64,000 nucleotides of DNA, from assembly GCA_030267565.1 (NCBI GenBank), contig BRXU01000002.1:6143501-6207500 (forward strand). Reading direction: 5' to 3'. Source of the DNA: Pleodorina starrii (taxonomy: Eukaryota > Chlorophyta > Chlorophyceae > Chlamydomonadales > Volvocaceae). The position numbers and the translations under genes were made by a program. The notes under the pieces were generated by a model. It was not told where the DNA came from and did no database searches. It worked only from the letters and a program-made list of their open reading frames with translations. Below are positions 25,362 to 35,611 of this stretch, piece by piece. How positions within the stretch are numbered: the stretch's first letter is position 1; every line of letters starts with the position of its first letter.

Positions 25362-25917
25362 TGAACACTGCACATGTCCACTGCACAAAAGACTTACCAC
25401 CCTGTTCATACTTGCCAACAAACAATTGGCCTATGTTCATGCAAACCTGGTGTACTTGCTGATAAAGACATACACTGCCCAGTGAGGGGCTCAGATAGAA
25501 CTCACAACCACAAGGTTAAGAGTCTTGCCCTCTTCCACTGAATGAGCTGAACAGGCACATTTTCAAACCTCGTACACACAGAGACATGTATGGAGTGTGC
25601 ACCAATGGATGTGTTGCACAGAAAGGGACCAGACCAGATGTAGGGCTCAGCAGTGGCACAACCAGTAGGGTGCAAAAATGTTTCCCATTCAGATATACTG
25701 GATATCCAATCATGGATGCATCTTACAAATACAAATAACCCACTACCCATGTCACTTACAAATTTCACGATCAGACATCCCTCTTCCAGCTATTCACATG
25801 TGTAGTATGGAATTCCCACTTATCATGCTCCCGAAATCCACCCAGCACCCAACATGTGAATGCCGAGTACAGGACATGTTTTAGCTGTTGCAGACATGTG
25901 TACGTGGACACATATTC

Positions 25918-25990
25918 CGAGCCTACCAGGGATCGAACCTGGAATCTCCGGTTCCGTAGACCGGCGCTTTATCCATTAAGCCATAGGCCC
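25918..25990 (-). tRNA. tRNA-Arg(ACG) (unit 16)
   Basis: Matches the reference copy. Confidence 0.96.
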
Positions 25991-26817
25991 TTATCCGAGT
26001 TCAGGCACTTGTTAAACACCAGGAACGTGTTGGATTCATTGACGAGCTTGGCACGCAGGCCCACATACAGCTCAATCATTAAGCCACAGGGGCACAGGTA
26101 GAATTTATGTGCCATGATGTCAAGCAACAACAAACAAAGTGCACAATCTGGTCTGTTGATGCACCTTTTTGTGGGAAAACAGGGACTGTCACTTTATACC
26201 ATACATGGAGCCTTAGGGTGAATTCTCCCAAGGTCCTGGGTTTCTGAGCCTTCTCCTGCGGTGTCTCTCACTCGTTCCTGTTTGGTTGACTTAAGCTGGC
26301 AAGTATGGGTGAGTGTCTTGGCAGCTCTTGTCGCCTCAAGCACAGTGCATGGCTAGCTGGCCCATTGGCTCTACTTTTCAAGAGTTTGGAACCCACTGCA
26401 AGGCATACATACACAACAAAGGAATGTATTGAACAGGTTTTTCTCAAAACATTGTGATGCTGGGTCATACATACATACTACACAGCTCACCATGGCCATG
26501 CCAGCCACCATTCCACATGAAAGCGTGATCCAATGGTACATTTCAGATAGTGTTTTTATGTGCAGGTCATCAGCATGGCAATGCATGGAGGATGCATACT
26601 GCAGCCATATGTGGGCCAATAATAGGTGGGATGGATATTTTGAACTGGGGTCTGCACATACAATCCCTAAACATATATAGTCATACTTAGTTATGCAGTT
26701 TTCGGAGCTGCACCCATACAGACAGGGGAAACAGGTTATTCTTGACCCTGTAACTTATGCCATTCGGCTAAACGACCAAGGAAAACATGACCACATTCTC
26801 TATGTGTAAGATATCTG

Positions 26818-26888
26818 TGCACCAGCCGAGAATCGAACTCGGGTCTGGTCCGTGGCAAGGACCTATGCTACCACTATACCACTGGTGC
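26818..26888 (-). tRNA. tRNA-Gly(GCC) (unit 17)
   Basis: Intact; last Gly gene before the transposon that splits the array. Confidence 0.95.
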
Positions 26889-27410
26889 TGAACACTGCAC
26901 ATGTCCACTGCACAAAAGACTTACCACCCTGTTCATACTTGCCAACAAACAATTGGCCTATGTTCATGCAAACCTGGTGTACTTGCTGATAAAGACATAC
27001 ACTGCCCAGTGAGGGGCTCAGATAGAACTCACAACCACAAGGTTAAGAGTCTTGCCCTCTTCCACTGAATGAGCTGAACAGGCACATTTTCAAACCTCGT
27101 ACACACAGAGACATGTATGGAGTGTGCACCAATGGATGTGTTGCACAGAAAGGGACCAGACCAGATGTAGGGCTCAGCAGTGGCACAACCAGTAGGGTGC
27201 AAAAATGTTTCCCATTCAGATATACTGGATATCCAATCATGGATGCATCTTACAAATACAAATAACCCACTACCCATGTCACTTACAAATTTCACGATCA
27301 GACATCCCTCTTCCAGCTATTCACATGTGTAGTATGGAATTCCCACTTATCATGCTCCCGAAATCCACCCAGCACCCAACATGTGAATGCCGAGTACAGG
27401 ACATGTTTTA

Positions 27411-27413
27411 GCT
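27411..27413. repeat. Target-site duplication GCT, left copy
   Basis: The array reads ...TTTTAGCT before the element and GCTGTTGCAG... after it, while uninterrupted units read TTTTAGCTGTTGCAG. The 3-bp duplication is therefore seen directly; the second copy is at 36536-36538. Confidence 0.93.
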
Positions 27414-27436
27414 CACTCGGGGAACGGCCCAGTCAT
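27414..27436 (+). repeat. Left terminal inverted repeat
   Basis: 23 bp, perfect inverted match to 36513-36535. The next 20 bp also resemble the terminus ending at 2084. Confidence 0.92.
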
Positions 27437-28020
27437 ACAGCGCTATCCGAGTCATGAACCCGTTCATGAACCCAGTCATGCGGCCAGTCATGAAGTGCCT
27501 GCAGTCATGAAGTGCTAGTCATAGATGTGTTCATGTTGTGCACTGGTCATGTTGGACAGTCATGCCCCTGGTCATGAGATGGGTCATGCATTGCGCCATG
27601 GGCTGCATAAGATGACTGGAACTGGTCATGGAAAACAGCAATCATGACCACATTCATGACCACAGTCATGACCCAATTTCATGACTGGCTGGACTCAATT
27701 TATGACTGGCAGGTGCCTACATGACGGATTCCAGTCATGTTGCGCACTGTAAGTTGTTCATGAATTCGGCCATGAATTCGGTCATGATCTGCATCATCAT
27801 ACACACATGACCATGGACTGTCATATTACGCTTACATTACATGACTGCCGTACAGTCCAACATGACCAAAACCGGTCATTGCGCGCGTGCACCCCATGAC
27901 TGCCGTACGTTCCAACATGACCAGAACCGGTCATTGCGCACGTGCACCCCATGACTGCCGTACATTCCAACATGACCAGAACCGGTCATTGCACGCGTGC
28001 ACTCCATGACTACCGGGCGA
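27437..28020. repeat. Left subterminal repeat region with a 55-bp tandem repeat
   Basis: GTCATG/CATGAC motifs recur every 10-30 bp. From 27841 three 55-bp units (ATGACTGCCGTACGTTCCAA..., starts 27841, 27896, 27951) run head to tail with a partial fourth. Each unit has two inverted ATGAC cores and a GCGCACGTGCACCCC segment. Confidence 0.85.
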
Positions 28021-28026
28021 GTAATA

Positions 28027-28048
28027 CCCTAAAACCCTAAACCCTATA
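28027..28048. repeat. Short telomere-like motif (CCCTAAA)
   Basis: Three imperfect copies of CCCTAAA, the plant/algal telomere type read on its C-rich strand, lie at the inner edge of the subterminal region. Possibly an interstitial telomere remnant; three copies is close to what chance and low complexity can give. Confidence 0.5.
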
Positions 28049-29600
28049 ACATGAATCTACACATTGCACTCTGGCCCGGCCCTGTCTTCTTTTCCGGCCT
28101 CTCTCCCCCGCCGCCATAACCACCGCTGCTGCCTGCACCACCTCCTTTGCCTTTGCCATCTGCTTCTTGTTATTAGCGGCGGCCCTGGCAAGGTCCTCCA
28201 GCTCCTCCAGCTCCGAGTCGAAGTCGCCACTCCGCTTCTGTAACACATCGGTCAACAAAAGCGTTGCTTAGCACAACTCCTTACAACCAAAAAGCCGTTT
28301 TGATTGACTACGCAATTCTCACCAAGGGGGAAGCCTGCAGGCATGCACGGGTGTGTACCGCCATCTCACCGGGCTTCACCTGCTGGCTGGCCGGCTTGCC
28401 AGCAGAGGTTGGCTGGCCTTCTTCGTCTGCAACTGTGTCATGGTGATGCCCAGCCAGTCCAGCATGGACTGGCAGATCTTGACGTCTGCAAAAGACACAG
28501 AGCACGAGCATCAGAGTGTGCCATGGATGAGACATAGCACCCAAACGTGTCACTTGCTTTCCTGTTTGCAAGACGAACCTGTGAAGTGGCACCACAGGTA
28601 CTCCACCGTGTCGGTCCAGCTGTCAGACAAGCCGACAGACAAGACCGTCTTGGGATGCTTGAGCAGCGCCGACTTGCTGATCATCCCTTCGAGGCAACAA
28701 GATGGGCAGTGTGACGCGGGTGTTGAACCTGGGAGAGGCATCGGCCATCGAGCAGGCACCCTGCAAAACCGTGCGTCAAACTCGTACAGCTCCTGCTGAA
28801 TTGGAATTTGCTAATACAAACCTGGCGGTGTGGCGGGTGCGGCTGCTTGCCACATGCATGCTGGCCGCTGGGCCGCGTGTCCATCCATAGGGACGTGCCA
28901 GCCATGAATGCAGCTGGTCATCTTAAGACAAGGGGTTGCACTGTGAAATGCTCGAGTGCACCCTTTTTTGAATATAAGGGTTACTTACATGGTGAGGGCG
29001 GGTGCAGGCGTGATGCCATGGACTTCCACCTTGTCGAAGTAGCCACATCAGGCCCTTTGCGTTCCGTTTCGTGGTCGGAGGCTCTGACAGCTTACAGAAC
29101 AGTGGAACGTTTGCGGGATTCGCCTGGCCGGTCTTGATCTTGTCGATGTAGGCCTGCAGGTTGTTGACTGTGCCTGCAGAGCTTGCCAGCCCGCGGCATC
29201 ACCTGCACATGAACAGCAATAACAACAATGTCAACAGTGTTCCCTGATATTAGCTCCACTGAAGGAATATTAACATCTAAAAGCTTGCATGAAGTCGGTA
29301 TCACTTGAGTCCCAGTGCGGCTCTTGCAATGTCTACGAGGAAAGTCAAAGACGCTTCGGGCACATTGACTTTGTCCACGAACCTAGCTATCTATCTCCGG
29401 CAGCATTGTTTCCTCATAGACGTCGATAAGGTTGAGTTCGGCCTTCCAGCGAGCAGCCACGGCCCGCAACGCATGCACTGTCCATTTTGCAGTCTCCGCT
29501 GGTCGAAGTACGCCTCTGGCCGCCCAAAGCATGGTGCAGACAGCCGACGAGAACCGGTGTAAGGACGACCTCAATTTATCAATTTATGTTCTGTCTACGG
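28049..29600 (-). pseudogene. Decayed multi-exon gene of unknown function inside the transposon
   Basis: Minus-strand blocks with protein-like sequence are separated by plausible introns. In transcription order they are: ...AKWTVHALRAVAARW and LIDVYEETMLPEID (about 29400-29570); FVDKVNVPEASLTFL (after a frame break near 29395); NNLQAYIDKIKTGQANPANV (about 29000-29200, acceptor TGTGCAG near 29206); FDKVEVHGITPAPALTM ending at a GTAAGT donor near 28986; SWTDTVEYLWCHFT ending at a donor at 28578; then exon 28380-28485, which continues in phase (DVKICQSMLDWLGITMTQ); and an acidic-to-basic tail (SELEELEDLARAAANNKK) near 28100-28230. At least two frame breaks mean it is not intact. No domain is recognised. 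It may be a transposon-specific gene such as a TnpA-type protein, or a captured host gene. Confidence 0.5.
28380..28485 (-). pseudogene. Internal exon of the decayed gene
   Basis: The acceptor is TTTTGCAG and the donor CAGCAG|GTGAAG. Joined to the exon ending at 28579 (donor ACAG|GTTCGT, codon phase 1), it extends the frame without a stop, reading ...CHFT-DVKICQSMLDWLG. This is the best-supported splice junction of the gene. Confidence 0.5.
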
Positions 29601-29984
29601 AGCCGACCTATGGTGCGTCCATTGCAAATTGTTGCCCGACCGGAGAGAACTGTTAGGGCACGCAGAACTACAGCGCCATTTATAAGCTAATAAACATATA
29701 TGTATTGTAAGGCTTTGATGAAAGGAAAGCAAGGAAGCTAACACAGTTACCACTCAGTCGCTTTTGGGACTTTTGGATCCATGTGGATCCAATGTGCTGT
29801 TGGGCTGTTGGGTGCTGTGGGCCGAGCGCACGGTAGCCCGCAAGTGACATAACACAGGGAGGTGTTAATATGTTTGGTGTGCTTGATTTCCAGTGCGGAC
29901 GAGAAGTATGTCGCATAGCTAAATTGTCGCCGAAAATTGTCGCCAAATGTAAACTGGTACAAATGCCCACCTCATGTTACAGTT

Positions 29985-30313
29985 CTGCTGTTCTTTGCTT
30001 AATTTTATAATTGCCCATAAGTACTGTGCCATCACAGGTGATAAATGCTCCCTAACATCATCCACGATATACGACGTCATCCTTCGTAATGCCTCTACAT
30101 GAGCTAAACATGATGTAAATTATGTAACACTAAGCGTTCAAGATGAGTTCGTTTTACCCAAAGCTAGGTCTTTGCTGAACTACTTTGCCGTACCGTCACC
30201 ATCGGTGACGGTGTACGACATTAAGCAGCTTCACCGCCTGCTCCCTTACTCCAACCCGTGGTTGTCCGCTGTGTGGTTAGTTAAGTCCCTTGATGGACGT
30301 ATTTGGCATTCTA
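29985..30313. repeat. Long direct repeat, copy 1
   Basis: About 330 bp, starting CTGCTGTTCTTTGCTT and ending TTTGGCATTCTA, reappears at 35612-36047 with scattered substitutions and one replaced internal stretch. Both copies contain a protein-like frame with YFAVPSPSVTVYDIKQLHRL. In copy 1 the splice donor after SAVW reads GTTAGT, where copy 2 has GTAAGT. Confidence 0.85.
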
Positions 30314-30382
30314 GGTGCTGCCTGTCGCCACCGCCAGTTTTCGTTTACCTGGTGGTTGTTTCAGTGGGCTCCAGCCCACTGA

Positions 30383-30685
30383 AACACACCCCGCCCGGTC
30401 GTTGCAGCTTTCTGCCATCGGGCACTGCACCAGCTGGACACCCTCCTTCTGTCACAGAACCACAGCTGGCTGTCCCCACGGTGCCCGCCTGTGCTGCCCG
30501 ACGCGAAGGCCGCGGCCCAATCAGCCCTGGAGCCATCCATCAAAGCTGGGACCGGCAATCGCAGCTCCACCGGTGCTTATTTGAAGGTCTACCATGACCA
30601 TCTGTGCTCCCTGGACCCTTTCCTACCTGGCCTGCGCCCCACCCCCGGGCACGCACGTTCCTTCTTCGATGCTGCCCTGGGCTAG
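30383..30685 (+). pseudogene. Possible LINE ORF1 3' remnant
   Basis: This frame reads HRALHQLDTLLLSQNHSW ... SSTGAYLKVYHDHLCSLDPF ... SFFDAALG and ends at 30685, about 75 bp before the endonuclease-like frame. Its position directly upstream of an APE domain in the same orientation suggests the end of a LINE first ORF. No RNA-binding motif such as CCHC is visible, so this is inference from position. Confidence 0.3.
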
Positions 30686-30759
30686 CTGCAGCAGGCCCGA
30701 GCCCAAGCCGCCTGCCACACTGACCACCCCTACCGACGGGCGGCGTGTGGTGCAGAGCC

Positions 30760-31275
30760 ATGAGTGCCCACGGGAGCATGCCCACCTTCAATCTCCTGAC
30801 CGTAAACTTCAATGGGCTTGGGCGGGCACGAACCTCCAGGCTGCTCTGCTACCAACAGCAGGTCGCAGGCAACCCGGATGTCACCTTCGTTCAGGAGGCC
30901 AAACTGGGTAGCAAAGCAGCACTGCAGTCAGTTCTACAACGGGGCAGCGGCCCGGGGGCCCCCTGGCGGGGCAAATGGGGTTACAGCCCGGGGACGGACC
31001 ACAGCTGTGGGGCCGCCATCCGGGCGCGGCCAGGGGTTAGCCTGCCGGGCTGTGTACATAGCCTACCCGCCACAGCACCCGCCTACCTCGGACACAGCTG
31101 GCCGTGTCTGCTGCCGGGACTGGGATGTCCCCCACCTTCGCCTGCGCCTCCTATGCATCTACGCCCCGTCGGTGGCCGCCGGCCGCCTGGAGTTCTTCCA
31201 AAATCTGCAGCCATACCTCGAGACAGACCGCCGCCACCAAACGGGCATCGACTGGGCTCTTAACAGCCCCATTCC
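30760..31275 (+). pseudogene. LINE ORF2 fragment: APE-type endonuclease domain
   Basis: The product would nick target DNA to start target-primed reverse transcription. From ATG 30760 the frame reads FNLLTVNFNGLG, then DVTFVQEAKLGSK (catalytic Glu motif of AP endonucleases), then CGAAIRARPG. Near 31035-31050 the match shifts by one base into the next frame and continues as DWDVPHLRLRLLCIYAPS and RLEFFQNLQPYLE. This is the order of motifs in L1/Tad-like endonucleases. The reverse transcriptase that should follow is absent, and unrelated repeats begin near 31276. The frameshift plus truncation make it a dead copy. Confidence 0.75.
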
Positions 31276-31313
31276 CAGCGTCTGGGGCTCACACCTGCTC
31301 CTCCCGACCAGCC

Positions 31314-31416
31314 GTGCGCCTTGCATGGCAGCCCGGTGGCGATCCGACAGCCGACCCCTGGTGTAGAACTATAGCCCATCGGAACCGGCGTGTTGCACGC
31401 TGCACGGCGGTCGTTT
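31314..31416. repeat. 103-bp direct repeat, copy 1
   Basis: GTGCGCCTTGCATGGCAGCC... recurs at 31919-32020 with about five substitutions, in the same orientation, 600 bp apart. The ends lack TG...CA, so these are not convincing LTRs. The 500-bp GC-rich interval between has no recognisable gene. Confidence 0.85.
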
Positions 31417-31918
31417 TGGTTGTGTGTCCGCACGAATGGGGTTGCGGCTGGGAAGGCTGTTGTACAGTTGGGAGTGTAACGGTTCGCCAGGCCCCTTTCC
31501 GGGGAATCCCCACTTCCCTCGCCCCACAACCCTTCTGCCGCCCCGCGTCCGCCACCTAACCCCTCCCCCCGGCTCGGACAAGGGCCGCTTGTGACGTGGG
31601 CTGTTCATGCACACGTAACCCCGTCCCCTTCCCCGCTGCGAATTGGTGCCGTACGCATGATGACAGCATGGGCTGCAGCAGCGGGCAGCCACAGGGATGT
31701 GGACGGAGCCGCCAAAACACGGCGGGGAGGCCTCAGCCATCCCGAAGGTGAGGGTTGCACTTCTGTACGGCACCTGTGGGTGCCGCACACCATGCCTCGG
31801 AATAGCCCTGCGGCCCATATATAGCAGCTGGCGTGCAGGGGCCAGCGGGTTGTGTGACCCGTGCGCTTGTTGTTGCACAGTGTACGGCTCGTAACCCAAG
31901 CGGCGGCTGCCGTCAGCT

Positions 31919-32020
31919 GTGCGCCTTGCATGGCAGCCCGGTGGCGATCCGACAGCCGGCCCCTGGTGTAGAACTATGGCCCATCGGAACCGGCGTGTTG
32001 CACGCTGCACGGTGGTCGTT
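31919..32020. repeat. 103-bp direct repeat, copy 2
   Basis: Direct partner of 31314-31416. The similarity stops abruptly after GGTCGTTT at the right side in both copies. Confidence 0.85.
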
Positions 32021-32042
32021 TCATGGGGCGGATTGCTGAAGC

Positions 32043-32305
32043 CGCAGGCATTTCAGATGTCAAGCTTTGGCTGTCTATCAGCAGGATGTCGACACTCTCA
32101 CACTTGACGTCCTCGCCGCTCGCTTTGGAAATGATGCCGTACTTCGGTCGATGCACTCATGCACCCGGCGGGATGGCGCGCTTCACGCGGTGCCGGCAGG
32201 CCTTGCTAACGACTCAGCTAGCAGGCATTTCGGGAATAGAGCTCTGGCTGTCTATCAGCATGAATGTCGACACTCTCACACTTCACGCCCTCGCCGCCCT
32301 AGCAC
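32043..32305. repeat. Two diverged ~85-bp direct repeats
   Basis: GGCATTTCAGATGTCAAGCT... (from about 32047) and GGCATTTCGGGAATAGAGCT... (from about 32224) share TGGCTGTCTATCAGCA and GTCGACACTCTCACACTT. On the plus strand both copies read as LWLSIS-type peptides within one open frame. That frame is short and has no known domain. Confidence 0.65.
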
Positions 32306-32900
32306 TCAACTTAACCCGCACGGATAAAACGGGACCCCGCCCTTTTTCTGGCTTCACGGAAGCCGACACCAACCCCTTGTTCCCGTGATGCTCCGTGGCA
32401 GTTTTGTGGGCTGTTTGGTTTTGCGTGTTGTGGCTGCTTGCCAGGGTTGCTTGTGGTTGCTGTTGTGCGGGTTGTGGGTTTCGCTCCTGTCTGTTGAGCT
32501 TGTGTGGGTTGTGGTTGCTGTTGGGGCCCTGATGTCTTGGAGGTAGGGGTGGCCGTGTGTGCCGCCCGTGCAGCGGAGGTTCTTCTCCTTTTGCTGCCCC
32601 TGTCCCTGTCCTCGCTGCGAGTTTGGGAATTGCTTGGCTCATCTCTCTTTGGCTCCCTGCTGTGGTTTTGGGTTTCTCGCCAGGTGGTGTGGCTTGCCGG
32701 TCGGGCTCTTTCGGCTTCCCCGTCCTTGTAACGTCACTCGAGGAAAAAAAGCCCCCTCGGAGGGGTAGAGCCGCTGGGCCATCCGGCTTTGCACTGCCGT
32801 GGGGCCCCTTGGGCAAGGGTTCAGCCACCCCGAACCGACCGTACCCATGGCTGATTGTCACGCAGTCCGAAATCGGTGATTTTCTTTGGAAGTCGTGCAC
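32283..32900 (-). CDS. Unidentified proline/lysine/glutamine-rich open frame
   Basis: 205 codons, rich in Pro, Lys, Gln, Asn, His and Thr, with no predicted membrane segment or recognised motif. It is the longest open frame between the LINE fragment and the satellite. Composition of this type occurs in disordered N-termini and in the first ORFs of retroelements, but also arises by chance in GC-rich DNA. No splice partner was found. Confidence 0.2.
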   Translation of the reverse strand: MHDFQRKSPISDCVTISHGYGRFGVAEPLPKGPHGSAKPDGPAALPLRGGFFSSSDVTRTGKPKEPDRQATPPGEKPKTTAGSQREMSQAIPKLAARTGTGAAKGEEPPLHGRHTRPPLPPRHQGPNSNHNPHKLNRQERNPQPAQQQPQATLASSHNTQNQTAHKTATEHHGNKGLVSASVKPEKGRGPVLSVRVKLSARAARA

Positions 32901-33689
32901 CCATCGCGTGAGTCGAATTGCGAGTTGTGCATCACTGATTAGCTTTCAAGGTCGTGCAGGCAAATAATTACAACCCTGGACAACAACCCGTTTCGCCTCA
33001 GAACCGTAGACCTCTGTTGCCGCCTGATACACGCCAAACACAGCTGTGAATTACAGCTCACTGCCCGCATCCTCCTCCCTGTCCCTCTCCCCCGTGCTCT
33101 CCCACGCCCCCTCCTCTCTTCCGAACTCCCCATCACTCTCAACCTGCTGGCCCCTTCCCCAACACTCTCGCCGTTGCCATACTCCTCCCTGTCGCTGCCC
33201 CCCTACCCGCTGCCATGCTCTTGTCGGCCTCAACCCGACCCCGCGAGCCGCCGCCTTTGCCAGCAAAGGCAAGCTGGCAAACGCACGGGGCCAAAGTAGG
33301 GACGTGCCGATTGGTGGAGGGCAAGGTTGGTCGCGGCATGTCAGGGGAGGGTCAGACGACGGAATGGTGTAAGGGAGACAGCAAGTCATGATGTATAGCA
33401 GGTCAGGATCGCACATCCCAGCCTGCACAGCCCTGGGTCCCTCTGAACGGACTTCGTTGCCCCTTGACACTGCGGTGCTGTTCTACCATATGCCGGCCCC
33501 GCCCTCATGGTCGGCCGTCGTTGCAGTGGTACCCGGCCCGACCTGCGGATTAGAGCTGTCCTGTGTACCGCAGCATTGAGGGGAGCATCCCGCGACGGCC
33601 CCCAACCCTCGCCAATCGGCATGGGCAACATGGCGGTGGTGCTCGATCCGCCCGTGGCATTCCGCTGCTGTGCTCGTGTACGGGAGCCG
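32901..33689. other. GC-rich transposon interior without an assignable gene
   Basis: Pyrimidine-rich sequence with short overlapping open frames on both strands. Around 33290-33350 there is a diverged copy of part of the downstream ~290-bp satellite (GTGCCGATTGGTGGAGGGCA against the GCCGACTGGTGGCGGGCTGG of the satellite). The plus-strand stretch near 32960-33080 (LDNNPFRLRTVDLCCRLIHA) vaguely resembles part of a LINE reverse transcriptase, too weakly to call. Confidence 0.4.
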
Positions 33690-35475
33690 GCAAACACGCC
33701 AGTCGGCCGGGCTAGCTGCTGCCGTGTCCATCCGTTCCACCCTGCACAAGAAGAAAGGGCGAGCCGGTGAACACGCAAGGCAGCAAAGGTCAACGACGGG
33801 GTTGCCGACTGGTGGCGGGCTGGGTTGGGTACGGCAGGGAAAGCCGGGCATGGAAGGCACTGCAGGTCAGGGGAACGGCGTGTCCTCGGGTTCCTCCAAT
33901 TGAGCTACATTGCCCCGCTGTGTGCACGTACCTCTCCGCCCTCCGCACCGTCCCATCCCACCTGATATGCGCTTGCTCCTGCACGCCAGTCGGCCGGGCT
34001 AGCTGCCGCCATGTCCATCCATTCCACCCTGCGCAATAAGCAAGGGTGAGCCGGTGAACGCGAAAGGCAGCAAAGGTCAACGACGGGGTTGCCGACTGGT
34101 GGCGGGCTGGGTTAGGTACGGCAGGGAAAGCCGGGCATCAAAGGCACTGCAGGTCAGGGGCTCGGTGTGTCCCCGGATCCGCCGATTGAGCTGCATTGCC
34201 CCAGACATTCGGCTGCTGAGCTCACATACCTCTCCGCCCCCGGCACCGTCCCCTCCCACCTGGTATGCACCTGCTCGGTCGTGCCGGTCAGCTGGGCTAG
34301 CTGCTGCCGTGTCCATCCGTTCCACCCTGCACAAGAAGAAGGGCGAGCCGGTGAACACGCAAGGCAGCAACGGTCAACGACGGGGTTGCCGACTGGTGGC
34401 CGGCTGGGTTGGGTACGGCAGGAAAAGCCGGGCATGGAAGGCAGTGCAGGTCAGGGGAACGGCGTGTCCTCGGGTTCCTCCAATTGGGCTGCATTGCCCC
34501 AGACATTCGGCCGCTGTGCTCACGTACCTCTCCGCCCCCCGCGCCGTCCCCTCCCACCTGGTATGCGCCTGCTCGGTCGTGCCGGTCGGCCGGGCTAGCT
34601 GCTGCCGTGTCCATCCGTTCCACCCTGCACAAGAAGAAAGGGCGAGCCGGTGAACACGCAAGGCAGCAAAGGTCAACGACGGGGTTGCCGACTGGTGGCG
34701 GGCTGGGTTGGGTACGGCAGGGAAAGCCGGGCATGGAAGGCAGTGCAGGTCAGGGGAACGGCGTGTCCTCGGGTTCCTCCAATTGAGCTGCATTGCCCCG
34801 CTGTGCGCACGTACCTCTCCGCCCTCCGCACCGTCCCATCCCACCTGATATGCGCTTGCTCCTGCACGCCAGTCGGCCGGGCTAGCTGCCGCCATGTCCA
34901 TCCATTCCACCCTGCACAATAAGCAAGGGTGAGCCGGTGAACGTGCAAGGCAGCAAAGGTCAACGACGGGGTTGCCGACTGGTGGCGGGCTGGGTTAGGT
35001 ACGGCAGGGAAAGCCGGGCATCGAAGGCACTGCAGGTCAGGGGCTCGGTGTGTCCCCGGGTTCCTCCAATTGAGCTGCATTGCCCCGCTGTGCGCACGTA
35101 CCTCTCCGCCCTCCGCGCCGTCCCGTCCCACCTGGTATGCACTTCCTCCTGCACGCCAGTCGGCCGGCCTAGCTGCTGCCGTGTCCATACGTTCCACCCT
35201 GCACAAGAAGAAAGGGTGAGCCGGTGAACATGCAAGGCAGCAAAGGTCAACGACGGGGTTGCCGACTGGTGGCGGGCTGGGTTGGGTACGGTAGGGAAAG
35301 CCGGGCATCGAAGGCACTGCAGGTCAGGGGAACGGCGTGTCCCCGGGTTCCTCCAATTGGGCTGCATTGCCCCAGACATTCGGCTGCTGTGCTCACGTAC
35401 CTCTCCGCCCCCCGCACCGTCCCATCCCACCTGGTATGCGCTTGCTCGGTCGTGCCAGTCAGCCGGGCTACTGAC
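33690..35475. repeat. Tandem satellite with 287-bp and 298-bp units, about 6 copies
   Basis: A unit containing GGCCGGGCTAGCTGCTGCCG, CACAAGAAGAAAGGGCGAGC and GACGGGGTTGCCGACTGGTG repeats from 33690. Equivalent points lie at 33767, 34054, about 34352, 34650, 34937 and 35224, so two length classes (287 and 298 bp) are intermixed. Long open frames on both strands follow from the repeat and high GC. The products have no recognisable domain, so I do not call genes. Confidence 0.88.
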
Positions 35476-35611
35476 ACTGACTGTGTACCTTCTCGACGGC
35501 CAGAGCAAGCTGCACACACTGTGGCACGAGGTTGTTGACGCCAGGTGGCGACGCTGACGGCAATCGTAGTGCCCGACTTGCTAAACCACAGCTTGTAGCC
35601 GAAAAAGCAGT

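Larger units (their letters stand above)
2085..27413. repeat. tRNA tandem array, left block (units 1-17)
   Basis: Head-to-tail units of 1527 bp begin in mid-unit at 2085 and end in mid-unit at 27413, where a transposon interrupts them. Most units differ by only scattered substitutions. One unit is 1525 bp (2-bp loss near 14391) and one is 1438 bp (89-bp net loss near 16107). Each unit holds three minus-strand tRNA sequences in transcription order Arg(ACG), Lys(CTT)-like, Gly(GCC). Otherwise it is AT-neutral spacer without a convincing protein gene. The last Arg gene of this block lies beyond the insertion at 36570. Confidence 0.97.

Noticed and set aside
31314..32020. 103-bp direct repeats as LTRs of a small retroelement
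   Set aside because: They lack TG...CA ends, a primer-binding site or polypurine tract, and no target duplication is visible.
33767..35317. Long open frames on both strands as repeat-protein genes
   Set aside because: They change frame with each 287/298-bp unit class, lack domains and are equally long on the opposite strand, as expected of GC-rich satellite DNA.
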